Assembly (NCBI RefSeq): GCF_901709675.1
Contig: NC_051100.1
Location: forward strand, 4,402,001-4,466,000
Reading direction: 5' to 3'
Length of the DNA: 64,000 nt
Source: Syngnathus acus
Lineage: Eukaryota > Chordata > Actinopteri > Syngnathiformes > Syngnathidae
The notes under the pieces were generated by a model. The model worked only from the letters and a program-made list of their open reading frames with translations. It was not told the origin of the DNA and searched no databases. Below are positions 1 through 12,720 of this stretch, one piece after another. The position numbers and the translations under genes were made by a program. Each line of letters opens with the position of its first letter. The stretch's first letter is position 1.

Positions 1-3000
1 CTTGTGATGATTGAGTTGACGGGTTCGATCGGTAAAAATCCCCCACCCTGCACGATGAATACGAAACACCGCACCCCCACCCCACCCATTGTGCACGACA
101 TGACATCACATGTTCTCATCTGACATGCACACACGCTTACAGATGTGTCCCACAGCTCAAGGCCACGTGTCGGATTCCACCCTTAGCGCTAATAAACTGG
201 CAGCGTCGCTATTTGAACCGGAACGGGCCCGCATGCGCGAGGGCCACTTGGTGACCCGGCACGTATCTGCGTACATGCGGGTCACCTGCACGTCGTCTGT
301 CGTGTGCATTAGCTGGCCAGCCTATAGGCAGGAATGCAAAGTGGAATTGAACATCTCGCGTTGTAACGCTTTAGTTTACAAGTCAAATTCTCCCTTTTAA
401 ATATTGCATCACTTATGGCCGCTCTTAAAGTTTGGAAATCGAGTTTGGGAAGATGATGCAAGCACAGTTGTTTGCGTTTCGCCTTTTGGCCAGTCGGGGG
501 TCGGCGAGCACAGACTTTGATGTGAATGGTTATATCCTCCGTTTTTTTTTTTATCATTGACAGCAAAATAAACTTGTTTTTGTAGCTTATTCAGTTAGCG
601 ATTGATCTCAAGCAAAATGGCTTTTTTGGGGGTTAGGGTCTGAAAAGACGCAAAAAAGTCTATTCTCCGAGTTTTGAGTCTTTGCGCCAATTAAATGAGC
701 GTGTAGCTTTTATTCTACAGCTACAATGATTACATACTGTTGCTTGAAAGTGGAAAAATTCTCATCAGGCTGGCCATCAGTGAGAACTAATGCAATTATT
801 TCCAGCTCCGGTACCAGCTTGGCATAAAACGATTTAAATGAGGGAAAAGCGTCCCATCCGAGCATGACGCAACGCTAACAACCAACCAACGGCAAGCTGC
901 TCAGAGCTCCGGGCTAATTCTTGAGAGGAGCTTTGCCTTTATTGTACTGCTCAAGACAACAGACACTTCTCGGAAAAGAAGCCCAAAGCTCATTATTGGA
1001 AAAAAAAGATTAAAAAAATCATTTGCTGTATATATTTATGCAAACGCCAGTGCAAAGAGTCTTAATATTTAAAATAAAGCATGATGAAATTGACTCCATG
1101 CTGACCTCTGCACCTCATTTAAAGAGCTCTTATAAATAATGGAGCTATAGGATAGAAAGGGGGGGGGGGAAATACATAATGATGTCATTTACACATAAGA
1201 CACATGCTGATACAAGCGACTCATTATTCTAATGTATGCCGTGGAATTTAAATATCATGAATAAAGTTAAATATTGATTGAAATCAATGTCAGGGAACTT
1301 TAATCAGGCTTGGAATTTACATTTAAGGTGTTGGTTGTCATCTTGCGATAAGCGAGTTGAACCTTAAGCATGTTGTGCCTCATTACAACTTTTTTTTTTT
1401 TTTTTTTTAAATTGTATGTATTCACTTCCTCAAAGTAAATCGTAATGCATTCCGAAGCATCATCATGCGAGGATGAAAAAAATCGCATCAATTATATATT
1501 ATCTGTTTATTTATACTTATTTTATGGCCCTAATTTGTCTTTTTATTCCATTTCTTGCTATTTATGTTAATCCTGCACACATGGCAAGTAATCCACTTCA
1601 AATTCTCTTGTTTATTTTATTGATTTTTTTAACGCCGCCTGCTATAGTAATAAGATGCTTACACCTACCACAAAGGCGCCGCAAAAAAACCCCCAAAAAA
1701 CCCTGCAGTCGCTTCACGAAATGTGCAAATTAGAAACAGAAAAACAAGCGTGCCAGAATTTTGACGCCGCTAATGTGTTGCTTCACGGAAAGGTTAAGCG
1801 AAATAAATCCAAACGCAAATCCTGATTACCGGAGCTAAAAGGCGCAATGAGCCTGCAAGGTTTTATAGACTACTTAGGAGGAAGTACTTGATGTGAAATT
1901 GCATCTAATCACACCTGGAGCCAGATAGTGTGTCAACCCTGCTCGACTTATGAAGAACACAATCTGGATCCGATGTTATGCCCTTTCATTAAGAAGCCAT
2001 TAAGGGCATATTAAATGCGTGTTGCCGGCGCAGTAAAACAATTCACGGCCAGGTCGTAATCGGCCGACATGGCAAACAGTTTAATTCCTCTTTCGGTGGC
2101 CGTGTGATGTTAGTTTGTCGCTTTAATGACATTTACCGCAAGGAAATCTAATAAGGAACCAGTAGGACTGTTTCGTGCATTAATTTGACAATTTGTTTAT
2201 TAGTGCGGCGGCCTACGGCTACAACGTATCAAACGGAGTTGTTTGTAAGAAGTTAATCCTCTCGGGTCGTTAAATAATAGATTAAATTGGTGAATAAGGG
2301 ACAATTACGGGACATGCAAATTAGGTAGTCGAGGCAAGTGTTGTGTATTCAATTTGAGATCATGACGATAAAATGATTAAATAAGTTATAAAGCCAGTCG
2401 ACCTGTTTTTTGGCATATAATTGATTGCATTGTTTGACTACACATTGAAACAATAATTGTGCCTTTTTAAAATCAACTCTTAGTATATATTCATTATGTT
2501 TCCTAATAACATTATTTCAAAGATCTATGATGCAAGATGTTGAGTCAAAAGGTCAATGGGAGTTCACTAAGTGGAATATTTTATATAATATATATTTTTT
2601 AACTTATTTTTATGATATTTGTAAAATTCCAATAACGGATTATCAACCAATTATTTTTTTATATACTGTATACTTGTATATTGTATCGTGAATAAAACTT
2701 TTCTTTCTCTTAACACCTGCAACAATTTTAGATTTGTATGGGTGTTTGTTCAATTTAACAACCAAGAGAAATCGGCAAAAATAAGCCATTTTTCGCAGCT
2801 TTTGTTTGTGGGGAACATTTGAATGTCATTTACTTTGTTTAAAAAATAAATTAAAAAAAACAATTGCCGAAAAATGTGCGCGTGTATAAACAATTAACAT
2901 AGCGTTGCTTTGAGGATTAGTTAGCCAATTACCAAAAAACAAACGGGCACTCAACGTTCCGTGTCAAAACCACCTCTCGGAATTTAATTAGAGTCAAGCA

Positions 3001-5057
3001 ATACTGCAGCCACACATTGTGCATCGATCAATACCTTCTCACAAACAAGTGGCTGCCTCTTCATAAAGAGATTCTTCTTCTCGTTCCGTCAAGGCGATAA
3101 AGAACAAAGATGTGTTAAAAAAAACTAAAGATAGAGCGGGAGAACATACATGCCAGCGAAGTGTGTCGGCAGGAAGGGGTGTGTGTGAAAGGATCAATGT
3201 CTTGCTTGTTGGCTCACACATAAAGAAAGACATCCGTGGTTGGGAAAAAAAAAAAGAGAATTTTGAAGCTTCACCACAAGAAAATAAACTTCACTCGACA
3301 TCACTACAACCAACTCTGTGCTCGTGACTGCATCATCTGCTGCTGCACTTGTCAATTATTCAAATGTTTCCGTTTACTTACATGTCCAAAAAAAGCTGGG
3401 TCAGTCTCAGTATCAGTGGAGCTGTGTGTCCATAGCAGCAAAGCGTTCCAACTTTTTTTTTTTCTTCTTTCCCCCAAGGCTTATTGCAACATAGCTCACA
3501 TCTTTTCAGCTTTGGGTTGCAGAAGGAGTGACGGGCACGGTATTAAGATGGGTCAGAACTTTGGGAACCTGGAAAATGAAGCAAAATGTTCAATCGCATT
3601 GGTCAAAACAAGTTGATGATCAAATAAGTATATTGTCATCTTATTATGATTGTAAATATTGAAAAAGTAACTTAATAGTGGTCATAAAGGCTTATTAGGT
3701 GCCAGCAAAAATAACATACATGTACGTACATATATATCCAAACAAATCAAATTCACTGTGTGCGGTATTCATGCAATTGCTCCCCTCCAAAAAGTAAATA
3801 AATTAAAGAAAGATTTGACTGCCAACGTGTTTTACGACTTTGCATCGGTGTGAGAAAGTAGCCACACGAGCACACTACCACCTTTTGTTCCATAAATTTG
3901 GGAACAGGTAATGGAAGATGGAGGTCCAATATTTTTCTTTACCACCACTCCAAAACCAATAGAGCAAAAAAAATAGCTCATTTGTGCTTTTACAGAGTGA
4001 ACAGGAAGTTGCCATAAAAATTGGTGGAAGGTTCTTTTAAAAGCGTGTTTGTATGAGTCAGGTTAGCCAAGCAGCTGCAATACATTACGTTCCTCCTTGA
4101 GCATGTATTATACATACAGAACTAGTCAGCCACTCACAAAGGTCACAACGCAATCATGTTCCGGCCGCAAAGCTCACTTGAACTTTGCCCCGGCCCGCAA
4201 ACACAAATCCTTTTAGCCAATCTGTCAATCAAAAAATGAAGCGAGCACAAAAGGCGTGTTGATCTCTGACTTTTGGCTATTATTTAAAAGAGCGCAAGAT
4301 ATTTAGGATGAGTACTAAAAGCTGTGAATAATAAAGCATATGTGACCGTATAATAGAATTTGAAGGCTCGTGCTAAGCTTACCGCGCCGGAAATGTGAAA
4401 TGCGTGTGTTATCATTTACGACGAAGCGCCTGAGCCCAATGATAATGGCGATAAAAAATGCATAAGCTCTAAGTTATTCATCTTTCACTTCCCCAAAAAG
4501 TCCTGTGGGAGGCTTGTATGAAGCCATCTTTATGTCTGGGTCTCTTTCCAGGCCCGCACACTCGCCCGCTTTAAAGGGTGGCGTGCACGTGTGGCAGGCG
4601 GGGGCGCACGCGCGCACTTCCTCCCCGTGCGGCTCGGCCCACTGACTAAGAGGCCAAACACGCAGCTCATTAAAGTTTGATGGTGTCGCGCTCGCCGATT
4701 CAATCATTAATTCATGGCGAAAACAGGCGGAGAAAACGGCAGAGGGTCCGGCGTCGTGATGGAATAATCATTTGTTTCCAACTAAGTGGTTCAATGACAC
4801 TTCAAGCACCAAAATGATTACTTTGTCGCCATCTTGTGGTCTGCTGAAGTGAGTTGAGGAGCTTCGGTAAAACAAAAGTAGCGCTTTTTTTCCCCACAAT
4901 CTTGCAGAATGAAGTAAAAAAAATAAAAAAAAATAAAAACAGGCATAATTGAATCTTCTGGTGTGGTGAGTATGTGACCCCTTTTCGCCCGATTCGCCTG
5001 GATGAAAAATAATTATGTAATCCTGTCAAGTTTGCGGGAAGACTGTTCCACTCTAGT
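1..5057. other. Gene-less AT-rich stretch
   Basis: I see no coding region that I can support here. The few open frames are short, AT-driven and lack splice context. The stretch holds homopolymer runs (T-run near 1389-1408, G-run near 1160), several conserved-looking blocks rich in ATTA cores (about 1930-2330), and one copy of a dispersed GCCATCTTGTGG repeat at 4826-4890. Confidence 0.6.
4826..4890 (+). repeat. Dispersed GCCATCTTGTGG / TGAGTTGAGGAGCTTC repeat, copy 1
   Basis: This segment carries the modules CGCCATCTTGTGG, AAGTGAGTTGAGGAGCTTC and ACAAAAGTAGCGCTTT in close order. The same modules recur near 39.60, 41.19, 47.62, 50.36, 53.35 and 61.62 kb, in both orientations. I do not recognise the family. 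It is probably a short non-autonomous element. Confidence 0.6.
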
Positions 5058-5071
5058 CCCCTAGGTGGCGC
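5058..5071 (+). promoter_or_regulatory. CTCF-like motif
   Basis: CCCCTAGGTGGCGC matches 13 of 14 positions of the vertebrate CTCF core consensus CCASYAGRKGGCRS. Only position 3 differs. Binding is inferred from the motif alone. Confidence 0.4.
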
Positions 5072-5933
5072 TAAAACGGACCAGCAGATTTTACAAATAA
5101 ATTGTGAGCCTGTTAAAATGTTGGATACAACAATGCAAACTAATGAGCATCAATAAGAGATGTAAATCAAAACTCTCTTACTGGCTCACATGATAGTGTA
5201 CAGGTGTACCTAATGAAGTGTCCTTTGTGGTTAACATTGTTCACCACTCTTATTATTGTACTGTGAGATGACCTAGAACTGATGAGCCACATTGAGTAGA
5301 TACCACATCGACAAGGACGTGTTTTGACATCATCAGCATAATTTCCTGTCCACCCCATGATAACAGCATTATGTCATAATAATAGAAATGAATCTTCATA
5401 ATACGTTGTCGTGCGTCTAACATTAGCTCACCGATATTCCCAAGGACCGCCAGGAAGTGGGCCATGCGGGGAGGGTCGAGATGTGCGCTCTGACTCAATT
5501 CCTAATGTAGGCCGTCTAATCAGGCGACAGGAAATGAAGATTACATCGCTTGTTGTGAATGAGGTTATGGAAAATGTTTAATTCATGAATAATCATCCTC
5601 CCATCAGGCCACAGTTATGACAGCCACCACTGAGTAAAAAAGACTGGATGCATTTGTGATCCCACGAAAGAGCTTTACTAAAACGTCGACCTTTTTAAAA
5701 GACAAAATGTCAATGTGCATGTCAATCCAAACTAAGCATGTGTAAATGCAAAGTGCGCATTATCTATATGCATGTTTTCTTCTCAGAATGAATATTAAGG
5801 CGTACCTAATCAGGTGTCCAGTTAAGTAAAGGAATCTTAAATCCTCAAATCATGTTATTCAGGCACCTCTACCCCATTGTTATGAATGAAGCCTGCAGGC
5901 CTCGCTCGTGCACGCTGTACTATGGGTAACGCT

Positions 5934-5953
5934 CCCCCCCCCCCCCCCCCCCC
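5934..5953. repeat. Poly-C tract (20 C)
   Basis: An uninterrupted run of 20 C. Homopolymers this long are length-unstable and prone to sequencing error, so the exact count may not be reliable. Confidence 0.9.
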
Positions 5954-6762
5954 ATTCGTCTAGACCGGTGCGCGTCCTGCACATACACAGCATACGCCCC
6001 CTCATATGATATTGATTTTGCTTATTTACAACATCGTTGGCGATCGCTTGGCTTTGCTCCACTAACCCATTTCCTTTTACGCCGACATCTGAAGGAATGG
6101 CAGCGTGGATCACAACAGCTGCCGCGATGCCCACCTTGACGCCATAGGAATTCGACTCGGAGGTGTTAGCGGTGCAACGTGGACCGAGCGAGGACACGAG
6201 CACGCAAAAGAAAAAAATAGCAATCACGGGCTCGCTTGTTTAGCAGTCAGTGATCGCGTTCTCCGCATCTTACCGTGCAACATGACCTCGCCTCAGTCGG
6301 CTGGAGAGGATGATGGTGCTGAAGTGGTTCCGTATGCACACGCGGGATGCGGCTTTGGAGATGAAGGAGAGAGGAAAGGGCAAGACGAAGAAAAAAATGT
6401 GGTCAAAACGTGCAACGGTTTATTTTAGCGTCAAATCTGAGTGTTAGGATGCTCCTGCTGGATGAGCTTAGCCGCGTTATGGCAGCCTGTGTGGAGCCAG
6501 AAGAGCCCCCTCCTCCCCGCACCCCCCCATATCCATCTTCATATACCACCATCCGGCTGCAGGAGGATGCACTGACTGGCGCACGACAGTCCCATATCTT
6601 TGCAATATTTGCGTTAAAGTGTTTTTCTTTTACTTGTTTTTTTTTTATTTGAAGCGCAACTAGCTAGGTTTGGAAAATGGGTTTGCTTTGAAACACTGCC
6701 ATGATAATTACAACAACAAAATAAGTTATAGTTGAATTTTACATAAAACAAGTTGCTCAAAA

Positions 6763-6890
6763 CTCAGGTAACAATCGCGGCTTTGTTTGTGATGTCATAA
6801 CAGGTGAGCCGTGATTGGTTGTTACCTGAGTAACTGTGATGTCATTTTCAATCGACAGCGGGTGACAAAATGGCCGCCCCCCGAGACGAT
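6763..6890 (+). mobile_element. MITE-like palindromic repeat with ATGGCCGC module
   Basis: An inverted repeat starts it: CTCAGGTAACAATCGCGGCT (6763-6782) pairs with AGCCGTGATTGG...TTACCTGAG (6807-6830), with one mismatch and a 4-base insertion. It is followed by GATGTCATTTTCAATCGACA and GGTGACAAAATGGCCGCCCC (to about 6882). The second half recurs in reverse orientation at 49187-49248, so this is a dispersed repeat. The palindrome suggests a non-autonomous DNA transposon, but target-site duplications were not resolved. Confidence 0.55.
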
Positions 6891-7643
6891 AAAAGCGACT
6901 ATTTTGCTGCCTAATTTATATTCCACAAACTCACTATCGCTGTATACATTTGTTTTTAATCAATAAGACAATTCAGACACGATAAATTCTTTGAAATGAT
7001 GTTTTAAAAATGTGCATTTGCATGTATCAATCATGGTACACTGACGGATACAGTCACATTTGTGAGCTCTAGTGGGAAAACATGAGAACTAAAGCATAAA
7101 AGCTCACCTGTTGTCAACGTGCAGACCTTGTTACACATCTGATGTTGCCCCGGGAAACTGTGGAAGTGCATCAAGATTAAATACATGGTGTTGTTTATTG
7201 CTTAGAAAATATTGACTCGGAAATCTTCCTCTACAATCTTTCGTGTCTTCTATTGATTTTCCTGTGACACGGAAACAAATCATTTAGCGGGAACTACCAC
7301 TGTGGTTTTTTTTTTTGCTGACCTCTTATGGAAGTGAGCACCGAGTCAATGAGGTGATGCTATCTTTGATGAGAGCCAATAAAGTGGCGGCAAAAAGTTA
7401 CGATCAAGTGGCCCAACAAACTATTTACGCGCATAAATGCCCCCATAAGATTTGAGTGTCTCCAGACAAACACTGAAAAACCCTGTTAACTTGTCTCGCC
7501 TTTAAGGGTTGTTCAAATAAATTACATAATCGATTCCATTGATTCTCACACACATGTAGATGTAGGAATGTCGATAAAAAAAATGCTGCTTACTGAGCAT
7601 ATTGTAAATGGATTACGTAATCCTGATTGAGTCCCATGTAGAC

Positions 7644-7952
7644 CAGCTCAGTGGCCTAGTGGTAGAGTGTCCGCCCTGAGACTGGAAGGTTGTGGGTTCA
7701 AACCCCGGCCGGGTCATACCAAAGACGATAAAAATGGGACCCATTGCCTCCCTGCTTGGCACTCAGCATTAAGGGTTGGAATTGGGGGGTTAGATCACCA
7801 AATGATTCCCGAGCGCGGCACCGCTGCTGCTCACTGCTCCCCTCTCCCCCAGGGGATGGATTAAAATCACATGGGGATGGGTTAAATGCAGAGGACAAAT
7901 TTCACCACACCCAGATGTGTGTGTGACAATCATTGGGACTTTAATCTTTAAT
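7644..7952 (+). mobile_element. tRNA-derived SINE
   Basis: The 5' part is tRNA-like, with a pol III A box (TGGCCTAGTGG, about 7652-7662) and a B box (GGTTCAAACC, 7695-7704) about 35 bases apart. A tRNA-unrelated body follows, with CACTGCTCCCCTCTCCCCCA and CAAATTTCACCACACCCAGA near the 3' end, then GTGTGTGTGACAATCATTGG and an ACTTTAATCTTTAA tail. This layout is typical of abundant percomorph SINEs. Short open frames across it are not genes. The copy is nearly full length. I cannot name the family with certainty. Confidence 0.85.
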
Positions 7953-7989
7953 GTACATTAAAGCCATGTTCTGCAGTACATGGTCGTTG

Positions 7990-8003
7990 CCACTAGAGGG
8001 CAG
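7990..8003 (+). promoter_or_regulatory. CTCF-like motif, perfect core match
   Basis: CCACTAGAGGGCAG fits all 14 positions of CCASYAGRKGGCRS. It lies just downstream of the SINE. Occupancy is inferred only from the motif. Confidence 0.5.
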
Positions 8004-8099
8004 TGTTACTCTTAATAATAAATAATTAGTGGATACAACAATGACCAATAATCTATGTGATTGAATTTAGCCCGAGTAATCAAAGGACATTCATTTGAT

Positions 8100-8180
8100 A
8101 AACCTTTATGTCTTCAAATCTATACGGTACTGCATAAAAGTAATGCGCTATAGAAATAAAGATGTATTGTAGTGACTATT
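8100..8180 (+). mobile_element. Possible LINE-2-like 3' end
   Basis: The stretch GCGCTATAGAAATAAAGATG (8145-8164) resembles the GCTATATAAATAAAG terminus of fish L2-type elements. No coding part is recognisable upstream, so this is at most a 5'-truncated copy. Confidence 0.3.
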
Positions 8181-8377
8181 TGTTATTGTTCAATTGGTGT
8201 CCAGCCTACTGAAAGATATAATCACAATTACATACCCTAATCCGTCAATTCTCTAATCTCCGTACTGTGTACCACATTTTATTCGGTTCTTCAACTACCA
8301 CAATTTACATTAAAAAACTTAATAACGTCGTCATTAAATACTGCAAAAGGAAGAAAACAAATATTACTCTTTACCTA

Positions 8378-8391
8378 CCACCAGAGGGAGC
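8378..8391 (+). promoter_or_regulatory. CTCF-like motif
   Basis: CCACCAGAGGGAGC matches 13 of 14 positions of CCASYAGRKGGCRS; the C at position 12 is A. Together with 5058 and 7990 it makes three same-strand motifs within 3.4 kb. Confidence 0.35.
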
Positions 8392-8399
8392 CCAAATAC

Positions 8400-11300
8400 C
8401 ATTAGCGGTCATTCTTTTCCCCCCTACTAGTGGTAATTGTAAAACCCAAATATAAAATATCAACACAAAATATCCAAATACCAACATCCAAAGTAAACTA
8501 TGTCCATTTCCAAATGTTTCTATTTCTTATGCAATTGCTTTATATACTATATATTACCTAATAGTGTTTTTGCAAAACTGTCATTTTGACGACTGCAAAT
8601 GTTCAAACAGAACAAATGTAATAACACAGAACAGCACATTTTCACTTTGGCATAAATTCATCTATAAGAACAGAACTCTATCATAAGCACAACTCACATT
8701 TAAGTCAGTGGTTTATAATAATAAAAGTTTAAAAACTACTCACCCATTTCATTCTTCAGCTCACTGTAGCGAAGCAGATTCTTTTGTACTGAGAGGCCAT
8801 GACAAAGATGAGCAACCTTATAATAACATCCATTTTCTTCTTTGCTATAACAGCTATATTTTCCCCCACAAAAATCACAGTGCAGAGCGCTATTCAAAAA
8901 GGTCCAACAATTTCTTCATGTAGCCAAGTGAAATTATGTTCCCCTACTTTCCTCGCCCACATTGTGACCTTAAGCACTTTTTTTTGGTTCGATATAAAAA
9001 TGATTCCTTTGGTGAAGGTCTTGCATATCAGGGGCGTTGGAGCAAATCGAGGCGTGAGCGACGCCGCGCGTAGTGTCCTTGTACCTGCAGCGGCTTGGCA
9101 CCGGCGGCTGTATTGTCCTCAAATAGGCCAGCGTGACAAGTTGTTCACTAGTGGCTGTAGGCGGCGGCGGCATAAATTTGCTCGTTGTGTTCCCGCCCGC
9201 TGCCTCTCAGGCCAGGCCATGAGAAGAGAGGCTGCTGCGAGCTTTATGACAAAATGCTTCATCCCCCATTAACCTTCACAGAGTGGGTATCAGGAGGGGA
9301 TTTGGGCCAGAATAAAGCAGCAGTGTGAGATGGCGCCACCGTCCTTCATTTCTCCTCTTTCACTGGGTCATCCCTTTTAGCTGGACTCGGCCAGAAAGCC
9401 CTGATAAGAAAATGATTGAGTATCATTGGGCCTCGGTCACAAACCAATTCATGATCCCGGCTTGCGCTGCCGAATACAAAGAAAGTCTTAAGTGATTTAT
9501 TTTTCTGAGATGTGTAATCAGGAAGCAGAGTGTGCCATACAGACCTGAAATGCATTTACAGGTTGTTATTCACAAGCGAAACGGGGACACCTGGCCCATT
9601 ACACCTGCAGCGAGTGAAAATGGAAGCAGAAGTGCAGTTGGTCACCCCCTTTTGCTGCTGTAACAACTTTGGAGGGGACTTCATGATGTTGGAAGTGCGC
9701 CTTTGGGAATTTTCATCACCTACGTTGGACAAGAGAGAGGACCTGGCTGGCATGGTGATTGATGGGCTTCTTCCACACCAAAATCAACTAAGCGTGTCTG
9801 TGTGGGCTTTGCTTTGTCCACCGGAGGGAAAGACACGCTGTGACAAAAAAAAAAAAAAAAAAGCAAAAAAGCATTGGGCGGACCAAATTGTTTTGGTATA
9901 GTCAAAAACTTAGAGCAGTTGAACTTTTTTTTTTTTATGTTGGGCAAGAGGTGTACAAAATGGCACAAATTGACGAGAGGTGAAACGATTATGAATTAAT
10001 TGACAGCTAATCGGTTACTCAATTGTCCATGATGATGGATGAATCTTCTAGATAAGTTATTCAATTTAAAATTGTTCAAATGATGCTAATTTCACCTTCT
10101 CAAGGGTACATGTCCAATTTCTGGAGAAATGAAAGTGGACCGATTACACTGGTCAACAGCAAAAATTAATCACAGATAATTTTGTGTGACACTGATTTAA
10201 AAAAATGTCTTCCCTTCGTAATTGACCTGGCGGAGCAAAGCAATCTTAAAATGTTTCATTTGCATGTTCTCTAAAAACAACACAGAGCCACTGTGAAAAC
10301 CAGCCTGGCTTGCTCATTTGAAACTCTCCATGTGGCGCCGGTGGCACGGGAGCGGCTCATCTGTCGACCTGCCATCTCATCGACTCTCTTCATTGAAGTC
10401 GAGCGCTGTCCATTAGGTGCCCTAATCCTCCTCAGTCGGCGCAACACACGCGACCTTGAGGTGGAACTCTGCAAACAGCTCCCGAGCTCTCACTCCGGCG
10501 TAATAAATGTCAGTTGTTGGGCAGCGGTATTTACAATGGCCTATTTTCCTGCGATGTCGTCAGAACACGGTGCGAGTTTCTCGCCGTCTCTTACGGCGAG
10601 CAATCATTTCTATCTCGTCGCTTAATTGAGCCGGATGTACGTTAACGATTTCACTTGTAGGGGGGTTCATCAAGATTCAAACAGGCGTCTGTTCTTTTGT
10701 GTCTGCTGACGCCTGGCAGCGGGAAGCCATTAGCGGCCCCATTTGTTGGCGACGGACAGTGCTGACCTTTCCGATTGGCATGTCCTCTTAAGAGTGACAG
10801 CTTTTTCTTCTCGTCAGACCGAGAAGTGATCTGCCCTTCGATGTGCGCATATTTTGCATATTTGAGCGACGTACTGCACACACGTGCTGTGCCAATTTTG
10901 ACTTTGGGCAGTTGCGATGTCACGTGTTAATGGTGTCGCGTTTAAAAAATGATCAGCTCGCTCACGGAAGCCTCACTTCCATGCAATGTGATAATTAATG
11001 AGCTGTAAAACCTGAAAGGGATCCAACACAATGGGGGCTATTTTCACATGACAATTGTTGTCATGCCAAGTTACTGTAGCAACATGAGGAAAAGGGAGGA
11101 AACGCTTCAAGTAGCAAGCAATGCAGAATCAAAATGGAACTCGTTCGGTAAACACCTCTCTGACTGTCTCACTTAAAATTATTCTTTCCTTTTTAAAGTT
11201 TCCACATCATGCATTTAGCCAAGTTGAAATTCAAATTATTCATCAAAACAGCAAAAAAAGTGATGTTCTCCTCCAGTCAGCCATCTTGGAGCTTTTTCTT

Positions 11301-12410
11301 CTCTAAGCACAAGCCCCGCCCAATCCAAGAAAGCGACCGGGTCCTCACATTGTGACATCATAATGTGAGGAGGCACCGCCCTTTTGTACCGCCTCTGCAG
11401 ACTAAGCACACGCCCGGTTTCTTAGAACAGCTGTCCTTGTTTCTCAACTTATGTAAATTGTTTATTGAAGAGGTGCCAGTTTCCCTTGCAAGCACCGCGT
11501 AAGTGTTTTTAAGCATCGACTTTGATTGGATAGGTGTTGATATCTAGCTTCTGTCTATGTGTGTTCGAGTATTGCAGATCGTATGGTTCGTTTCCCCTGA
11601 GGGGACAATGATGCATTGTGACAAGAATGCATCGTGTACATTTTGGCTTCAGTTCAGTCAAGTTTCCTCCTCAGCGCTTAAAAGTTATTTTCAATGTTGG
11701 AGCAAGAACTCCATTGATTCGGAAAGATATCCAATGTTTGAGCTATCTAGGGCCAGACATAATCCCGTATCATTCATTTTTTTCCTATCAACAACCAGTC
11801 CCGATCTCGCTTTTTCCCGCCACCCAAGTACAGATACACATCGTTCTGTTGTATGAGGCAGCTGACAAGTACAATTTAAAACACATTGAAAAGGCCTTGA
11901 TGAAATGTGAGCTCACTTTTTCTTTCCCCGCGCGCAACAATAGGGAGGAATTCAATTTTGAGTCAGCCGGAGAGAGGGATTCATCTTTTGACTGATGTTC
12001 CAAAGAGAATGTTGTCGGCCGCGCCGCGTGATGTGAGGTCAGGTGGTCAATCAGCTTCTGCCGCATCATTGTCGGAGTTTCCGCAGCTCAAATTCGTCAA
12101 AAGACAAATGTTCCTGATTCACACATACAGTAGAAAACAGACTTCCATTTCTTTAAAAAAGCAAAAAAAGAGCATGAACGAGTCTAAACTTGTCCGTTGT
12201 TAATGATGAGGTGGAGATCTGGGAAGTGGAGAAAGATCTGTTGTCATATCAGCAGGGGAAGAAACATCTGTCCCCAATAAACTACGACGACGCCCGTGCA
12301 AGTTATTTCCAGCCTGTGGCCGTCAACGTGGGGATAAAACAAGATTAGTCAAAATGACTGCTAAGTAGAAAGGTAGAGCGGGCGGGGCACGGGAGCTTTC
12401 TTGTTATCTG
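8400..12410. other. Gene-less stretch with CpG-rich patches
   Basis: The open frame at 8799-9272 (157 codons) has a low-complexity hydrophobic start, no splice or promoter context and no recognisable motif, so I do not call it a gene. CpG-rich blocks lie near 9020-9220 and 10330-10620. A 10-bp perfect hairpin lies at 11342-11371. Nothing else is recognisable. Confidence 0.5.
11342..11371. repeat. Perfect 10-bp inverted repeat (hairpin)
   Basis: TCCTCACATT (11342-11351) pairs perfectly with AATGTGAGGA (11362-11371) across a 10-base loop, GTGACATCAT. No T-run follows it. It may be part of a dispersed palindromic element. Confidence 0.6.
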
Positions 12411-12414
12411 CTCG

Positions 12415-12720
12415 CTTGCCAATTAGGAAGCGGGGACTGTCCGCGAGCGAAGCGAAAAAGGGACGTAATCGCCTCATCCATCAGTCGGCTTGTCGGTGAA
12501 CGGCCGAATCCCATTACATGTGCGGTTCGAGCGGATGTAAGCGTCGCGCGGCGGCCACGTTTACCCTTCGGCCTGCCCGCGATCGGCCGGACGAGCTTGA
12601 ACAAAAGCTGGCGGCGGAAATGCTGAAGTGTTTGATGTTGATTTGAATGCGGGATTCGCGTGGTAAAAGACAAACGTTTGATGGCGCGCCGATGGCAGGT
12701 AACTCGACCTGCTGTTATCT
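12415..12720. promoter_or_regulatory. CpG-rich island without a recognisable gene
   Basis: This block is much richer in CG dinucleotides than its surroundings (for example GCGTCGCGCGGCGGCCACG near 12541 and CCGCGATCGGCCGGACGAGC near 12578). No start codon with splice context or coding frame can be assigned. It may be an orphan CpG island or enhancer. Methylation and activity are unknown. Confidence 0.35.

Noticed and set aside
1473-1733. 86-codon frame with membrane-like segments
   Set aside because: Hydrophobicity comes from T-rich DNA; the poly-A stretch gives a Lys-rich end. No supporting context.
7644-7716. A functional tRNA gene
   Set aside because: The A and B boxes are present, but the sequence continues into a SINE body and I could not fold a full cloverleaf with a clear acceptor stem.
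7667-7926. Short open frames on both strands over the SINE
   Set aside because: They are readings of the tRNA-derived SINE and its body, not genes.
8799-9272. 157-codon open frame on +
   Set aside because: No splice sites, promoter context or motif; the first half is low-complexity hydrophobic sequence and the second half an Arg/Ala-rich reading of a CpG-rich block. A frame of this length can occur by chance in 64 kb.
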